DNA of 64,000 bases from Cognatishimia coralii. GTDB lineage: Bacteria; Pseudomonadota; Alphaproteobacteria; Rhodobacterales; Rhodobacteraceae. The notes under the pieces were generated by a model, which ran no database searches, was not told the DNA's origin, and was given only the letters and a program-made list of their open reading frames with translations. The stretch is taken from NCBI RefSeq assembly GCF_037478305.1, contig NZ_JBBGAZ010000001.1, positions 186,001-250,000 of the forward strand, in the 5' to 3' direction. The position numbers and the translations under genes are program-made. Positions 9,332-18,243 of this stretch are shown piece after piece (position 1 is the first letter of the stretch; every line of letters starts with the position of its first letter).

Positions 9332-10087
9332 ATGAGGCTGAACGCTTTGTGGGAATACGCCAACCCAGTAAAGTTCATGCGTCTGACGGACCGTGTGCTG
9401 CCTGTGGTGTCTGTGCTGGCTTTGGCTGCGATGGTCGTCGGGCTGGTATGGGGTTTTTTCTTTACGCCCGATGATTTCCGGCAGGGGTCGACGGTTAAGA
9501 TCATCTATCTGCATGTGCCCTCGGCCATGATGGCGATTTCGGCCTGGTTCATGATGCTGGTGACCTCGCTGATTTGGCTCATTCGTCGACATCACGTCAG
9601 CGCCTTGGCCGCGAAGGCCGCAGCGCCCGTGGGTGCGGTTATGACGATCATCGGTCTGGTCACTGGCGCGATCTGGGGGCAGCCCATGTGGGGCACCTGG
9701 TGGGCCTGGGATCCGCGTCTGACGTCCTTTCTGATCCTGTTCCTGTTCTACCTCGGCTATATCGCCCTGTGGGAAGCAGTCGAGGACGGGGATACGGCGG
9801 CTGATCTGACCTCCGCGCTCTGTCTGGTGGGCTCAGTGTTCGCGTTTCTCAGCCGCTACGCAGTGAACTTCTGGAACCAAGGTCTGCATCAGGGCGCGAG
9901 CGTGTTGCGGGCAGGGGCCTTGGTTGGAGACACAGAAGAGCGGGTCAGCAATGTCTTTGCCGTGCCCCTGTTTATCTCGATGGCTGGATTTGTGTTATTT
10001 TTCATAGCTTTGGTGCTGTTGCGTACACGGACCGAAATCCGCCTGCGCCGTGCCAAAGCGCTTATCGCGCGGGAGCGTTTGTCATGA
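9332..10087 (+). CDS. ccmC: Heme exporter protein CcmC
   Basis: CcmC is the heme-handling membrane protein that delivers heme to CcmE. The 251-residue protein has six membrane segments and the tryptophan-rich heme-handling motif WGTWWAWDPRLTSF, flanked by the conserved His of YLHVPSAMM and a second His in NQGLHQGASV. ATG 9332 follows AAGGAAGGAAGAG and is preferred to GTG 9308. The stop overlaps the ccmD start (ATGA). Confidence 0.97.
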   Translation: MRLNALWEYANPVKFMRLTDRVLPVVSVLALAAMVVGLVWGFFFTPDDFRQGSTVKIIYLHVPSAMMAISAWFMMLVTSLIWLIRRHHVSALAAKAAAPVGAVMTIIGLVTGAIWGQPMWGTWWAWDPRLTSFLILFLFYLGYIALWEAVEDGDTAADLTSALCLVGSVFAFLSRYAVNFWNQGLHQGASVLRAGALVGDTEERVSNVFAVPLFISMAGFVLFFIALVLLRTRTEIRLRRAKALIARERLS

Positions 10088-10239
10088 TGCCAGAACTCGG
10101 AAAATACGCAGGCGAAGTGCTGTCGTCCTATGCGGCGTCTTTGGTTTTGCTGGCTGGTTTGGTGATCGTCAGCTTACGTGCCTCGCGCAAAGCCAAGGCG
10201 GCACTGGAGGCTTTGGAAAAGGGCCGTCAGGATGGCTAG
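10084..10239 (+). CDS. ccmD: Heme exporter protein CcmD
   Basis: This 51-residue single-pass protein is easily missed. It starts MMPELGKYAGEVLSSY, followed by one membrane segment (AASLVLLAGLVIVSL) and a basic-acidic tail (RASRKAKAALEALEKG). CcmD stabilises CcmABC and helps release holo-CcmE. The start overlaps the ccmC stop and the end overlaps the ccmG start, so the ccmC-D-G chain is coupled. Confidence 0.93.
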   Translation: MMPELGKYAGEVLSSYAASLVLLAGLVIVSLRASRKAKAALEALEKGRQDG

Positions 10240-10762
10240 GATATCGCCTTTGATGATCGCGCCACCGGCTATTTTCTTGGGCCTTGCGACGCTGTTTTTT
10301 GTTGGCATGCAAAGGGACAATCCGGACGAGCTGCCAAGTGCTATGGTGGGGCGCCAAGCGCCCGAGGTGGCTGTCGCGCCCGTCAGCTATGCCGAGTCAT
10401 TTGAGGCAAGTGATTTGCGCGGTGGCGAGCTGACCATGGTGAATTTCTGGGCCAGTTGGTGCGCGCCCTGTCGGACGGAACACCCAACTTTGATGCAACT
10501 GAAAGACTCTGGCATCAAGATTATGGGTGTGAACTACAAAGACAACGAAGGGAACGCCGCTGGCTTCATTGAGGAACTCGGCGATCCCTTTGCCAAAGGC
10601 GGTGCTGATCCCAACGGTCGTATGGCGCTGGAATGGGGCGTCTATGGCGTCCCCGAGACCTATATCATCGACGGAGATGGCACGGTGCTGATGCGTATCG
10701 CAGGCCCACTCACCCAGCGCGAAATGGCTGCACGGGTGCAGCCACTTTTGGACGCGCGCTAG
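10232..10762 (+). CDS. ccmG: Thiol:disulfide interchange protein CcmG (DsbE family)
   Basis: CcmG is a membrane-anchored periplasmic thioredoxin-like protein that keeps apocytochrome c cysteines reduced. The 176-residue protein has an N-terminal anchor (PLMIAPPAIFLGLATLFFVG), the active site FWASWCAPCR and the cis-Pro region GVPETYIID. ATG 10232 overlaps the ccmD end by 8 bases. It converges on the next gene, with stop codons overlapping in the palindrome CTAG at 10759-10762. Confidence 0.97.
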   Translation: MARISPLMIAPPAIFLGLATLFFVGMQRDNPDELPSAMVGRQAPEVAVAPVSYAESFEASDLRGGELTMVNFWASWCAPCRTEHPTLMQLKDSGIKIMGVNYKDNEGNAAGFIEELGDPFAKGGADPNGRMALEWGVYGVPETYIIDGDGTVLMRIAGPLTQREMAARVQPLLDAR

Positions 10763-11103
10763 GCGTTTTCAAACATCGAAAGCTTTAACTCGAGCCCCGC
10801 GCCCAGCCAGATCGCGTGATCGCGGTGGTCTGCGAGGTCGTCTCCGGTGCTGGGATGGGCAAAGATGATCAACCCGTTGCGATTAAGCGCGCACCAGGGC
10901 AGTAGTTCGTTGAACTGCTCGGGCGTTGCGCCGAGCAGGCAGGAATACATCGGATGCGGACCTACGGGGCGCTCATGGACACGCCCCATAGTGACGCCAA
11001 ACCGGTCTCTGGCGTCTTCGCAAAAGGCGCGGGCCTGATCGACGGTGGCGTCTTCAAAGTAAACATGGACGTGGTAGTCGGTGATGATGTCTGTGTGTTT
11101 CAT
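10759..11103 (-). CDS. DOPA 4,5-dioxygenase family protein
   Basis: This compact 114-residue protein has the DOPA-dioxygenase pattern: DYHVHVYFED at the start, GPHPMYSC in the middle and GLIIFAHPSTGDDLADHRDHAIWLG. The His residues are the likely non-heme iron ligands. Fungal and plant members cleave DOPA; in bacteria the substrate is usually unknown. ATG 11103 begins MKHTDIITDYH and is preferred to an upstream start that adds an unrelated 14-residue extension. Confidence 0.88.
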   Translation of the reverse strand: MKHTDIITDYHVHVYFEDATVDQARAFCEDARDRFGVTMGRVHERPVGPHPMYSCLLGATPEQFNELLPWCALNRNGLIIFAHPSTGDDLADHRDHAIWLGAGLELKLSMFENA

Positions 11104-11278
11104 GAGGTTTAGGTGGCTACAATAGGTGCGCAACGCAAGAGACAAAATCGAACAGGCCCTGTGCGGAGCACCGCGTTCGGACAGGCGACCTCACAGTTTT
11201 TCGCGGCGATCTCGCGAAGGCTTGATTGGTGTTTCAACGCGAAGTTTTTTATCACGGTCGAGACTTAGCAAGATTTGG

Positions 11279-12001
11279 ATGGAACAAATGGCGCGATTTA
11301 CTCGGTGGATACAAGCGGCACTCCTGAGCGCGGGGCTTGGCGTTTCTGCAGGTGCAGCTGTTGCTGGCGGGCCTGTTGTGGTCGAGCTTTACACCTCGCA
11401 AGGCTGTTCGAGCTGTCCTCCGGCGGATGCGTTTCTGGCCAAAGAGCTGGCAAAACGGGACGACGTGATCGCGCTGGCGCTGCATGTGGATTATTGGGAC
11501 TATATCGGCTGGAAAGATGATTTCGCAGATCCGGCCTATACCGACCGCCAACGCGGCTATGCCCGCGCAGCGGGGCAGCGGACGATCTACACACCTCAGA
11601 TGATCATCGGCGGTTTGGATCACGTGATTGGCAGCCACCCGCGTGAAGTGAAACATTTCATCAGTAAACATGCAGAGGCTGCGAATGATGTGTCAGTCTC
11701 TTTGACCCGTACTGGGGATGTTTTGGAGATTTCCCTTGATCCCGGCACGGTTAAGCGCTCGCGCATGTCTGTGCAGTTGGTGCGCTATGAGCCTGAGGCC
11801 ACGCGAAACATCAAACGCGGGGAAAATGCTGGGCGGGAATTGCTTTATGCCAATATCGTGACTGAATGGTTGCGCGTGGGCACCTGGAACATGCGCTCTG
11901 ATCGCACATTCAAGGCCAATGTCAAAGGTGATCAGCCGATTGTGGTTCTGGTTCAGCACGAAGACCACGGCCAGATCGTAGCCGCCGCGCGCTTATACTG
12001 A
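11279..12001 (+). CDS. DUF1223 thioredoxin-fold secreted protein
   Basis: This 240-residue protein has an N-terminal signal peptide (hydrophobic AALLSAGLGVSAGAAVAGG) and the DUF1223 signature VVELYTSQGCSSCPPADAFL. The CxxC pair is in a thioredoxin-like setting, followed by HVDYWDYIGWKDDFADP. Family function is not established; the motif suggests periplasmic thiol chemistry. The start is at ATG 11279 or 11288, and no strong ribosome-binding site decides between them. It overlaps the convergent acyltransferase gene by 9 bases. Confidence 0.86.
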   Translation: MEQMARFTRWIQAALLSAGLGVSAGAAVAGGPVVVELYTSQGCSSCPPADAFLAKELAKRDDVIALALHVDYWDYIGWKDDFADPAYTDRQRGYARAAGQRTIYTPQMIIGGLDHVIGSHPREVKHFISKHAEAANDVSVSLTRTGDVLEISLDPGTVKRSRMSVQLVRYEPEATRNIKRGENAGRELLYANIVTEWLRVGTWNMRSDRTFKANVKGDQPIVVLVQHEDHGQIVAAARLY

Positions 12002-12922
12002 GATATCCAGTTTCATGTCCTTGCGCTTGTCCAAATGCGCGCGCTCGGGCTTCCACCTTTTGTGTGACCAAAGCCATTGTTCCGGTGACTTGCGGATTTG
12101 TTCTTCCAGTCCGTCGTTGATGGCTTGGGTCATAGTCTTTACATCGCTATGCGGGATGGGATCTTCGACAAGAATTTCAAAAGAGATCCCGTCTTTCAAA
12201 CGGCGACTGTATACGGGCACAACCAGTGCGTCGTATTTCAAAGCAAGTTCCGCAACCGAGGAAGCCGTCGGCGCAGGTTTACCAAAGAAATTCACAATCA
12301 TTCCACTGCTGTAATATTGATCCGGTAGGATCGCGACCGTGTTGCCTTGTCGCAGAAACTTTACCATCTCTGCCATGCCGCGGCGTGTCCGGCCGAACAT
12401 TGGACTGGCGATTGCGGCAAGCGCTTCAACGTAGTGAGGGTTGAAGTAAGGGTTAGACATGTCGCGATATAGTGCGCCGATTTTGTGCCCACGTTGCATG
12501 ATAAGACTGCGCGCTGCGTGGCAATTCCCAAAATGCCCAGAGACCACGATGATCGGCCGATTGTTAACGCGTGCTTCGTCGAGAGCCGTAATGCCAGGGC
12601 CAATAGGCGCCAGCTTTGAGACGCGCTCGTTGAATTCCCGCGCGGAGTACTGTTCTAAAAGGCATCTTCCGATATTGTCGGGAACCGCGATGCAGAGTTT
12701 ATCGACCTCACTCGCAGGCAACTCAGGCCAGACATAGGCCAAGTTCTGCTTTATGCGCTTTCTTGCGCCCGAGAGAGGGCCAAGCACGCGCGCAAAAAGC
12801 CAACCCGCTAGATGCATGCGCGGTCCGTAAGGCAGCGCTAGCATCATCAAGATCACAGAACGGCCAACGGCATTCAGAAGCCAATTGCCTGCGCGTTGAG
12901 AAAAAGGAGGTTTGTCGGCCAT
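11993..12922 (-). CDS. Lysophospholipid/lipid A (LpxL-like) acyltransferase family protein
   Basis: This 309-residue protein resembles the LpxL/HtrB family: an N-terminal membrane segment, GARKRIKQNL, VVSGHFGN, GALYRDMSNPYFNPHYV, RRGMAEMVKFLRQGNTVAILPDQ, a glycine-bearing NFFGKPAPTA and the late PEQWLWSHKRWK. These enzymes acylate lipid A at the cytoplasmic face of the inner membrane, or act on other lysolipids. The catalytic HX4(D/E) motif reads H-F-G-N-C-H here, so the acidic residue is replaced by His (codon CAC near 12512). ATG 12922 (MADKPPF) is preferred over an upstream start. Confidence 0.85.
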   Translation of the reverse strand: MADKPPFSQRAGNWLLNAVGRSVILMMLALPYGPRMHLAGWLFARVLGPLSGARKRIKQNLAYVWPELPASEVDKLCIAVPDNIGRCLLEQYSAREFNERVSKLAPIGPGITALDEARVNNRPIIVVSGHFGNCHAARSLIMQRGHKIGALYRDMSNPYFNPHYVEALAAIASPMFGRTRRGMAEMVKFLRQGNTVAILPDQYYSSGMIVNFFGKPAPTASSVAELALKYDALVVPVYSRRLKDGISFEILVEDPIPHSDVKTMTQAINDGLEEQIRKSPEQWLWSHKRWKPERAHLDKRKDMKLDISV

Positions 12923-12982
12923 GGTCCCGCTCGTGTTTTCATCAGACTTAATGCCTGCACGGGCGGGACGCAAGAAAAGCGC

Positions 12983-13510
12983 TTAGCTGTCGTAGGTGCT
13001 GCTGCCCGACATCGCTTTCAGCAGAAGGGTTTCGGCACGGCTGCCTGCGCCGCCACGGGCGCGGATTTCGGCCAGTTGCGCCAGAGCGCCGTCGTAGTCA
13101 CCCATGTTGACCTTGGCCTCACCCAGATAGGAGCGCGCAAGGATATTGTTGGGATCGACTTCAAGTGCTTTGTCATAAAAGGACAGCCCGACCTCGATGT
13201 TGCCCATCTTGCGGTGAGTAAAGCCCCAGAGGGCCAGTGTGCGGCTCGCATCCTGGGATTTTACGGCACGCAGAACATTTTGCGCATCGCCATAATCGCC
13301 CGCATAAGCATAGCGTTGCGCGGTGTCCAGAAGGTAGGCGTCGTTTTGAGTGGACTCAGAGGGTTCGACACATTCTTTGGTGTCTTTGTCCCAGACCAGC
13401 CCGTCGTCGCATTTCTCATCCGCGGTCGGCTCAGGGGTGCTTGGGGCCGTGCCTGCCGCGAGGGCCGTCAGGGGGGCAAGGGTCAGGGCCGCAGCTAAAG
13501 CAAGTTTCAT
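12983..13510 (-). CDS. Secreted tetratricopeptide-repeat protein
   Basis: This 175-residue protein begins with a clear signal peptide (MKLALAAALTLAPLTALAAG). A short Cys-containing segment (EKCDDGLVWDKDTKECVEP) follows, then about three TPR-like helical pairs, including MGNIEVGLSFYDKALEVDPNNILARSYLGEAKVNMGDYDGAL in pieces. TPRs mediate protein contacts, and the protein is probably periplasmic. Partners are not indicated by its neighbours. Confidence 0.8.
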   Translation of the reverse strand: MKLALAAALTLAPLTALAAGTAPSTPEPTADEKCDDGLVWDKDTKECVEPSESTQNDAYLLDTAQRYAYAGDYGDAQNVLRAVKSQDASRTLALWGFTHRKMGNIEVGLSFYDKALEVDPNNILARSYLGEAKVNMGDYDGALAQLAEIRARGGAGSRAETLLLKAMSGSSTYDS

Positions 13511-13643
13511 GATCTTTCCTCCATGGGATCTGTTGACGTTATCATGAGGTCTACGTCTGACAGCGGGGTTTTATTCCCGAGATCACGAAAATGTTTTCAA
13601 CTTTCTGCTGCGGCCTTTGTTTTTAAACGAACTTTACTGCGGC

Positions 13644-14951
13644 TTAGCTCTCGCCAAAGACGCGTTTAAAGATCGTGTCGACATGTTTGGTGTGATAGCC
13701 CATGTCGAATTTCTCGTTGATGCCATCAACGCCAAGCGCGTTTACCACGTCCTCATCCGCCAGAAGTTCCTCGCGGAAATCGGTGCGGAACTCCCAGACT
13801 TTCAGAGCATTGCGCTGCACCATGACATAGGCGTCCTCGCGGCTGACGCCAGCTTGGGTCAGGGCCAGAAGCACACGCTGAGACATCACGAGGCCTGGGA
13901 ACTTGTTCATATTGTCGAGCATGTTCTCAGGGAAGATCAGCATCTTGTCGATCACGCCGGTCAGGCGCGCCAGCGCGAAATCAAGCGTCACACAGGCGTC
14001 TGGGCCGATCATACGTTCAACGGAGCTGTGCGAGATGTCACGCTCGTGCCAAAGCGCCACGTTCTCCATCGCGGGCACAACAGCCATACGCACCAGACGC
14101 GCAAGGCCTGTCAGGTTTTCCGTCAGAACAGGGTTCTTCTTATGCGGCATCGCAGAAGAACCCTTCTGGCCCATCGAGAAGAATTCCGCGCCTTCCAGCA
14201 CTTCGGTGCGCTGCATGTGGCGGATCTCGATCGCGACGTTTTCGATGGACGACGCAATCACGCCAAGGATCGCAAAGAACATCGCGTGGCGGTCGCGTGG
14301 AATAACCTGTGTCGAGATCGGCTCGGGTTTCAGGCCGAGTTTCTCGCAGACATGCTCTTCGACCGCTGGGTCGATATTGGCGAATGTGCCGACGGCGCCA
14401 GAGATCGCGCCGGTCGCGATTTCCTCACGCGCAGCTTTCAGACGCTCGAGGTTGCGATCCATTTCCGCGTAAAACCGCGCGAAGGTCAGACCCATCGTGG
14501 TCGGCTCTGCGTGGATACCGTGGGAACGGCCCACACGGACGGTGTTCTTATGCTCCATCGCGCGCTTTTTCAGCGCTGCGAGCAGACCGTGCATGTCTTC
14601 GATCAGAATGTCCGCGGCGCGCACCAACTGCACGTTCAGGCAGGTGTCCAGAACATCAGAGGATGTCATGCCCTGATGCACAAAACGTGCTTCTTCTGAA
14701 CCGACATGTTCCGCCAGATGGGTCAGAAAGGCGATGACGTCGTGTTTGGTGACCGCTTCGATCTCGTCAATGCGGGCCACGTCAAATTCGACATCCTTGG
14801 CTTTCCAAACCGCTTCCGCGTTTTCGCGCGGGATCACGCCCAAATCCGCTTGTGCATCACAGGCATGCGCCTCGATTTCATACCAAATGCGGAACTTCGT
14901 TTCCGGAGACCAGATGGCCACCATCTCGGGGCGGGAATAGCGTGGGATCAT
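13644..14951 (-). CDS. purB: Adenylosuccinate lyase
   Basis: PurB catalyses two eliminations of fumarate in purine synthesis (SAICAR to AICAR, and adenylosuccinate to AMP). The 435-residue protein shows the fumarase/aspartase superfamily signature GSSAMPHKKNPV, the TSSDVLDT loop and GRSHGIHAEPTTMG, which carries the catalytic His. ATG 14951 (MIPRYSRPEM) is the conserved start. The gene is divergent from the small secreted protein at 15030. Confidence 0.98.
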   Translation of the reverse strand: MIPRYSRPEMVAIWSPETKFRIWYEIEAHACDAQADLGVIPRENAEAVWKAKDVEFDVARIDEIEAVTKHDVIAFLTHLAEHVGSEEARFVHQGMTSSDVLDTCLNVQLVRAADILIEDMHGLLAALKKRAMEHKNTVRVGRSHGIHAEPTTMGLTFARFYAEMDRNLERLKAAREEIATGAISGAVGTFANIDPAVEEHVCEKLGLKPEPISTQVIPRDRHAMFFAILGVIASSIENVAIEIRHMQRTEVLEGAEFFSMGQKGSSAMPHKKNPVLTENLTGLARLVRMAVVPAMENVALWHERDISHSSVERMIGPDACVTLDFALARLTGVIDKMLIFPENMLDNMNKFPGLVMSQRVLLALTQAGVSREDAYVMVQRNALKVWEFRTDFREELLADEDVVNALGVDGINEKFDMGYHTKHVDTIFKRVFGES

Positions 14952-15029
14952 GTCACAGCCTTGTGTCTTTTGGGAAGTTGCGGGCGGTATAGACTGCGCA
15001 TGACGAATGAACAAGTGAAGGACGGGAAA

Positions 15030-15362
15030 ATGTGGCGCAAAGCCCTTGTTTTATTGGTATTGGCCATGCCAGCCGCCGCAGAAGACTGGGTTCCGCTGAC
15101 GGGGCCGCAGATCCAAGAGGCTCTGACGGGCAAAAAACTGCAATATGAGAACGCCTGGCAGGATTTCCGCGCCACAGGCCGCACGCTTTACAATGCGGGG
15201 CGGGATAGCTGGGGATACTGGGTCGTGCGCGATGATCAATACTGCAGCCAATGGCCGCCACAAGCGCCTTGGGATTGCTATGACGTCTCGCAAAAAGGCG
15301 ATCAGATCCGCTTTACCGGCGCGTTTAATGACGTGAGCGAGGGCACATTCGTGACCGACTAG
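15030..15362 (+). CDS. Small secreted protein of unknown function
   Basis: This 110-residue protein starts at ATG 15030, preceded by AAGGACGGG. It has a short signal peptide (MWRKALVLLVLAMPAAAEDW). The mature part has LTGPQIQEALTGKKLQYEN, GRDSWGYWVVRDDQYCSQWPP and a second Cys in WDCYDV, giving a possible disulfide. The pattern resembles small periplasmic proteins such as the DUF995 group, but I do not assign it firmly. An upstream ATG at 15000 would mask the signal peptide. Confidence 0.7.
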   Translation: MWRKALVLLVLAMPAAAEDWVPLTGPQIQEALTGKKLQYENAWQDFRATGRTLYNAGRDSWGYWVVRDDQYCSQWPPQAPWDCYDVSQKGDQIRFTGAFNDVSEGTFVTD

Positions 15363-15383
15363 GCTTTTTCTTGCCAAAAATAT

Positions 15384-15431
15384 CCCGGGGTAAAGCCCAT
15401 CAGGGCTGAGGGGCAGCGCCCCTTACCCGGG
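15384..15431. repeat. Cloverleaf-like intergenic repeat at convergent gene ends
   Basis: The outer arms CCCGGGGTAA (15384-15393) and TTACCCGGG (15423-15431) enclose two hairpins: AGCCC/GGGCT (15394-15407) and GGGGC/GCCCC (15410-15422). It is preceded by a T-rich TTTTTCTTGCC-AAATATCCC segment. It lies between convergent genes and includes the stop codon of the minus-strand gene, so it may also terminate transcription. Confidence 0.6.
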
Positions 15432-16640
15432 CGCCAACTCTGTCACAACCTGACTGGATTTCTCTAGCGTCCGGTGCACCGGGCATTTGTCAGCTATTTC
15501 CAATAGCCGCGCGCGTTCATCGCTGGTGAGCGTGCCTTCGAGGTGGATCACACGCTTGAAACTGTCGATCTTGTCGCCGGATCCGGTCGAAGCGTCCTGC
15601 GCGTGGACCTTATTGTGGCTGACATCCACCCAGACGTGGTCCAGTTTCCAGCCTTTACGACGCGCGTACATACGGATCGTCATGGACGTACAAGCGCCTA
15701 GGCCAGAGGCTAGAAACCCGTAGGGCGTCATGCCCTTATTGGTGCCGCCATAGGCCAGCGGTTCATCCGCAAGCGTGTGGTGGAAGGGACCAGAGTTCAC
15801 GTCCTGCAAAAAGCCGTCTGCATCCGCTTCCGAGACGCGCACAACGCCCTCGGGTGCCCCAATTGGCGGGGCAGGCGGGGCAAGGTCCAGATAGCGCGCA
15901 GCCCAGGCCGAGATCACTTCGGCCGCATATTCCGCGTCCTCGCCACGGCTGATGAGGTGGTCGGCGTTGTCCAATGTGACAAAGCTTTTGGGGTGTTTGG
16001 CGGCGAGGAAAATCTCGGAGGCATTTTCGATCCCTACGATGTCATCTAGCGGCGCATGCATAACGAGCAGCGCTTTTTTCATATTTGCGATCAAAGGCTT
16101 GAGGTTTTGCGCCTCAACATCCTGAACAAAGCTCTCGCGGATTTTAAAGGGGCGTCCGCCAAGGCTGACCTGCGCTTCGCCTTTCTCGGTTATCTCTTCT
16201 AAGGCGCCGCCAAAATTATGCGTTACATGGGCCGGATCAAAGGGCGCACCCAGCGTGACCACAGCCTTCACGCTCGCAAGATCGCCCGCCGCCCGCAGAA
16301 CCGCCGCGCCGCCAAGGGAATGGCCGATCAGAAGGCTCGGGGCCATGCCGCGCTCTTTCAGGTAGTCTGCGGCTGCATTCAGATCTTGCACATTGCTGGT
16401 GAAATGCGTGTTCGCGAATTCGCCCTCGGAATGCCCGAGCCCTGTGAAATCAAACCGCAAAACGGCCACGCCCATCGCGGCCAATCGCCCGGCAATCCGG
16501 CGCGCAGCAGGGATGTCTTTGGAACATGTAAAGCAATGAGCAAAAAGGGCAGTCGCCAGATGCGGCCCTTCGGGCAGATCCAGACGGGCGGCCAGCTTTT
16601 CGCCGCTGTGGCCGATAAATGAGACGCGTTCGCTTGGCAT
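15423..16640 (-). CDS. Alpha/beta hydrolase-OsmC fusion protein
   Basis: This 405-residue two-domain protein has residues 1-250 as an alpha/beta hydrolase with the nucleophile elbow GHSLGGAA and the late DNADHLIS (Asp/His). Residues 270-405 form an OsmC/Ohr-like domain with the redox-active Cys in GLGACTSMTIRMY and a second Cys in KCPVHRTLE. The OsmC family reduces organic hydroperoxides. The fusion probably couples ester cleavage to thiol-based detoxification, but the substrate is unknown. ATG 16640 (MPSERVSFIGHSG) is chosen over an upstream start that adds a 26-residue unrelated leader. Confidence 0.9.
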   Translation of the reverse strand: MPSERVSFIGHSGEKLAARLDLPEGPHLATALFAHCFTCSKDIPAARRIAGRLAAMGVAVLRFDFTGLGHSEGEFANTHFTSNVQDLNAAADYLKERGMAPSLLIGHSLGGAAVLRAAGDLASVKAVVTLGAPFDPAHVTHNFGGALEEITEKGEAQVSLGGRPFKIRESFVQDVEAQNLKPLIANMKKALLVMHAPLDDIVGIENASEIFLAAKHPKSFVTLDNADHLISRGEDAEYAAEVISAWAARYLDLAPPAPPIGAPEGVVRVSEADADGFLQDVNSGPFHHTLADEPLAYGGTNKGMTPYGFLASGLGACTSMTIRMYARRKGWKLDHVWVDVSHNKVHAQDASTGSGDKIDSFKRVIHLEGTLTSDERARLLEIADKCPVHRTLEKSSQVVTELAPG

Positions 16641-16739
16641 GGGGCAGATCCTTGGCTGTGGATGCCTTAACTTGGGGCATCCACTCCGCCGCGCCAACCC
16701 CAGCGAAACAAGGGTCACGCCAAGGTGAAGAGCTGCGAC

Positions 16740-18080
16740 TTAGGTCTGGCCCATGAGCGCCGGATCAAACGGATATTTGGTCAGGTTCTCGTAGCCGTCC
16801 TCGGTAATCAGCACCTGATCCTCGAGCTTGATCGAGAAATCTCCACCCTCGGGGCTGACCAGGGCCTCGACACAGAGCGTCATGCCCGCCTCGAGTTCAT
16901 AGTCAAAGGCGTCCTCATGACCTGTGCCCGGATAATCCACATGGGGCCATTCATCACAGAGGCCCACGCCATGCATCATGCAGCTGTATTTCTGTTTCTG
17001 GAATTGCGGGTCCAGAACATGGCCATTGGCAGAAAGATCGTTGATAGAGACACCGGCTTTCAGCATCTCCATATTGGTCTGGATATGCTCGACCCCGTGC
17101 TGCATCGCGTAGATCATATCGGCTGGGGGTTTCTCGTCGCCGATCCACCAAGACCTTGAAATGTCGATGCAAATTCCATACGCGCCGACGAGGTCGGTGT
17201 CGAAACTGACGATCTCATTGTTGCTGATCAGACGCGGGCCGCATTCCTGAAACCATGGGTTTGTTCGGGGGCCAGAGGCGAGCAGGCGTGTTTCGATCCA
17301 TTCGCCGCCGCGTTCGATATTGGCTTTGTGCAGGATCGCCCAGACGTCGTCCTCAGATACGCCTCCACGAGGGATGGCTTCGCGGGCGAAGTCTTCCATT
17401 TCCTTGACGGCGGCCTCACAGGCCACAGACGCGCAGCGCATGGCGAGGATTTCGTCGGGGCCTTTCACGGCGCGGCATTTCTCGGTGAGCTCTTCGCCGG
17501 GGAAGACCTCGAGCCCTGCGCTTTCCAGTGCGCGCAGACCGTCGATCATGATTTTGTCGACCGCGAGGCGTTTGTTGCCGGGCGCGTGTTCGTTCAATAG
17601 GTCGATGACTTCGTTTGTGAACTTCGTTGCCGCCTCGGTGATCCGGTCGCCGACAGAGAAGTAGAACATTGAGGCACCAGAGCGTTGTTCGCGCACCAAG
17701 GGGTTGAATTCACTGAGGAAAGGCGAGTTCTTGTAGTCCCACATCACCATGTAACCGTCCGCACAGATCAGCGTCGCGCGGAAGGGGTTATGGGTGTTCC
17801 AGAGCTGCATATTGGTGCTGTCAGTCGCGTAGCGAATGTTCAACGGATCGAACACCAAAAGGCCCGCGTAGTCGCGATCCTGGATGAATTTGGTCAGCCG
17901 TTTCAGGCGAAACTCGCGCATGCGGGGAAGATCGGGCAGGGTGAGGCCTGCGGCTTCCCACTCGCGGAAGGCAAGTTGGGTGGGGCCGATCTCGATACGG
18001 TCGTTGTCGTTGGGGGTATTGTCCCCCAGCATCACACCTTTGGATGGGTCGATCTTGCGGCGGTCGCGGGAATAATTCAT
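16740..18080 (-). CDS. dddP: Dimethylsulfoniopropionate lyase DddP
   Basis: DddP belongs to the M24 metallopeptidase fold but cleaves DMSP to dimethyl sulfide and acrylate. The 446-residue protein has the usual DddP length. It begins with a conserved N-terminus (RKIDPSKGVMLGDNTPNDND) and has RYATDSTNMQLWNTHNPFR, SFDTDLVGAYGICIDISRSWW, MHGVGLCDEWPHVDYPG and ending KLEDQVLITEDG. The Asp/His/Glu residues in these motifs correspond to the metal and active-site residues of DddP. A strong AGGAGGAGAG site precedes the ATG. No other DMSP genes (dmdA, acuK) are adjacent; the divergent neighbour is a DUF3445 protein. Confidence 0.93.
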   Translation of the reverse strand: MNYSRDRRKIDPSKGVMLGDNTPNDNDRIEIGPTQLAFREWEAAGLTLPDLPRMREFRLKRLTKFIQDRDYAGLLVFDPLNIRYATDSTNMQLWNTHNPFRATLICADGYMVMWDYKNSPFLSEFNPLVREQRSGASMFYFSVGDRITEAATKFTNEVIDLLNEHAPGNKRLAVDKIMIDGLRALESAGLEVFPGEELTEKCRAVKGPDEILAMRCASVACEAAVKEMEDFAREAIPRGGVSEDDVWAILHKANIERGGEWIETRLLASGPRTNPWFQECGPRLISNNEIVSFDTDLVGAYGICIDISRSWWIGDEKPPADMIYAMQHGVEHIQTNMEMLKAGVSINDLSANGHVLDPQFQKQKYSCMMHGVGLCDEWPHVDYPGTGHEDAFDYELEAGMTLCVEALVSPEGGDFSIKLEDQVLITEDGYENLTKYPFDPALMGQT

Positions 18081-18243
18081 CTGGCTCTCCTCCTAGGGTC
18101 AGGATGGGGGGCGGGATACGGCTATGTCCGGTCAAAAAGCGACCTTTGGACAGGGTTTGGGCGGCGCTTTTGGGAAATGGGGTTCTCTTTTGCTGGGAAT
18201 TGCGAGAGGTTTTGCGTCAAAGACCCTGAAAGGCCGCGCAGTG

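Noticed and set aside
18124..18243. Forty-residue N-terminal extension of the DUF3445 protein
   Set aside because: It does not resemble the family N-terminus as I recall it, and it falls in the divergent promoter region with dddP. The start at 18244 is preferred, with moderate certainty.
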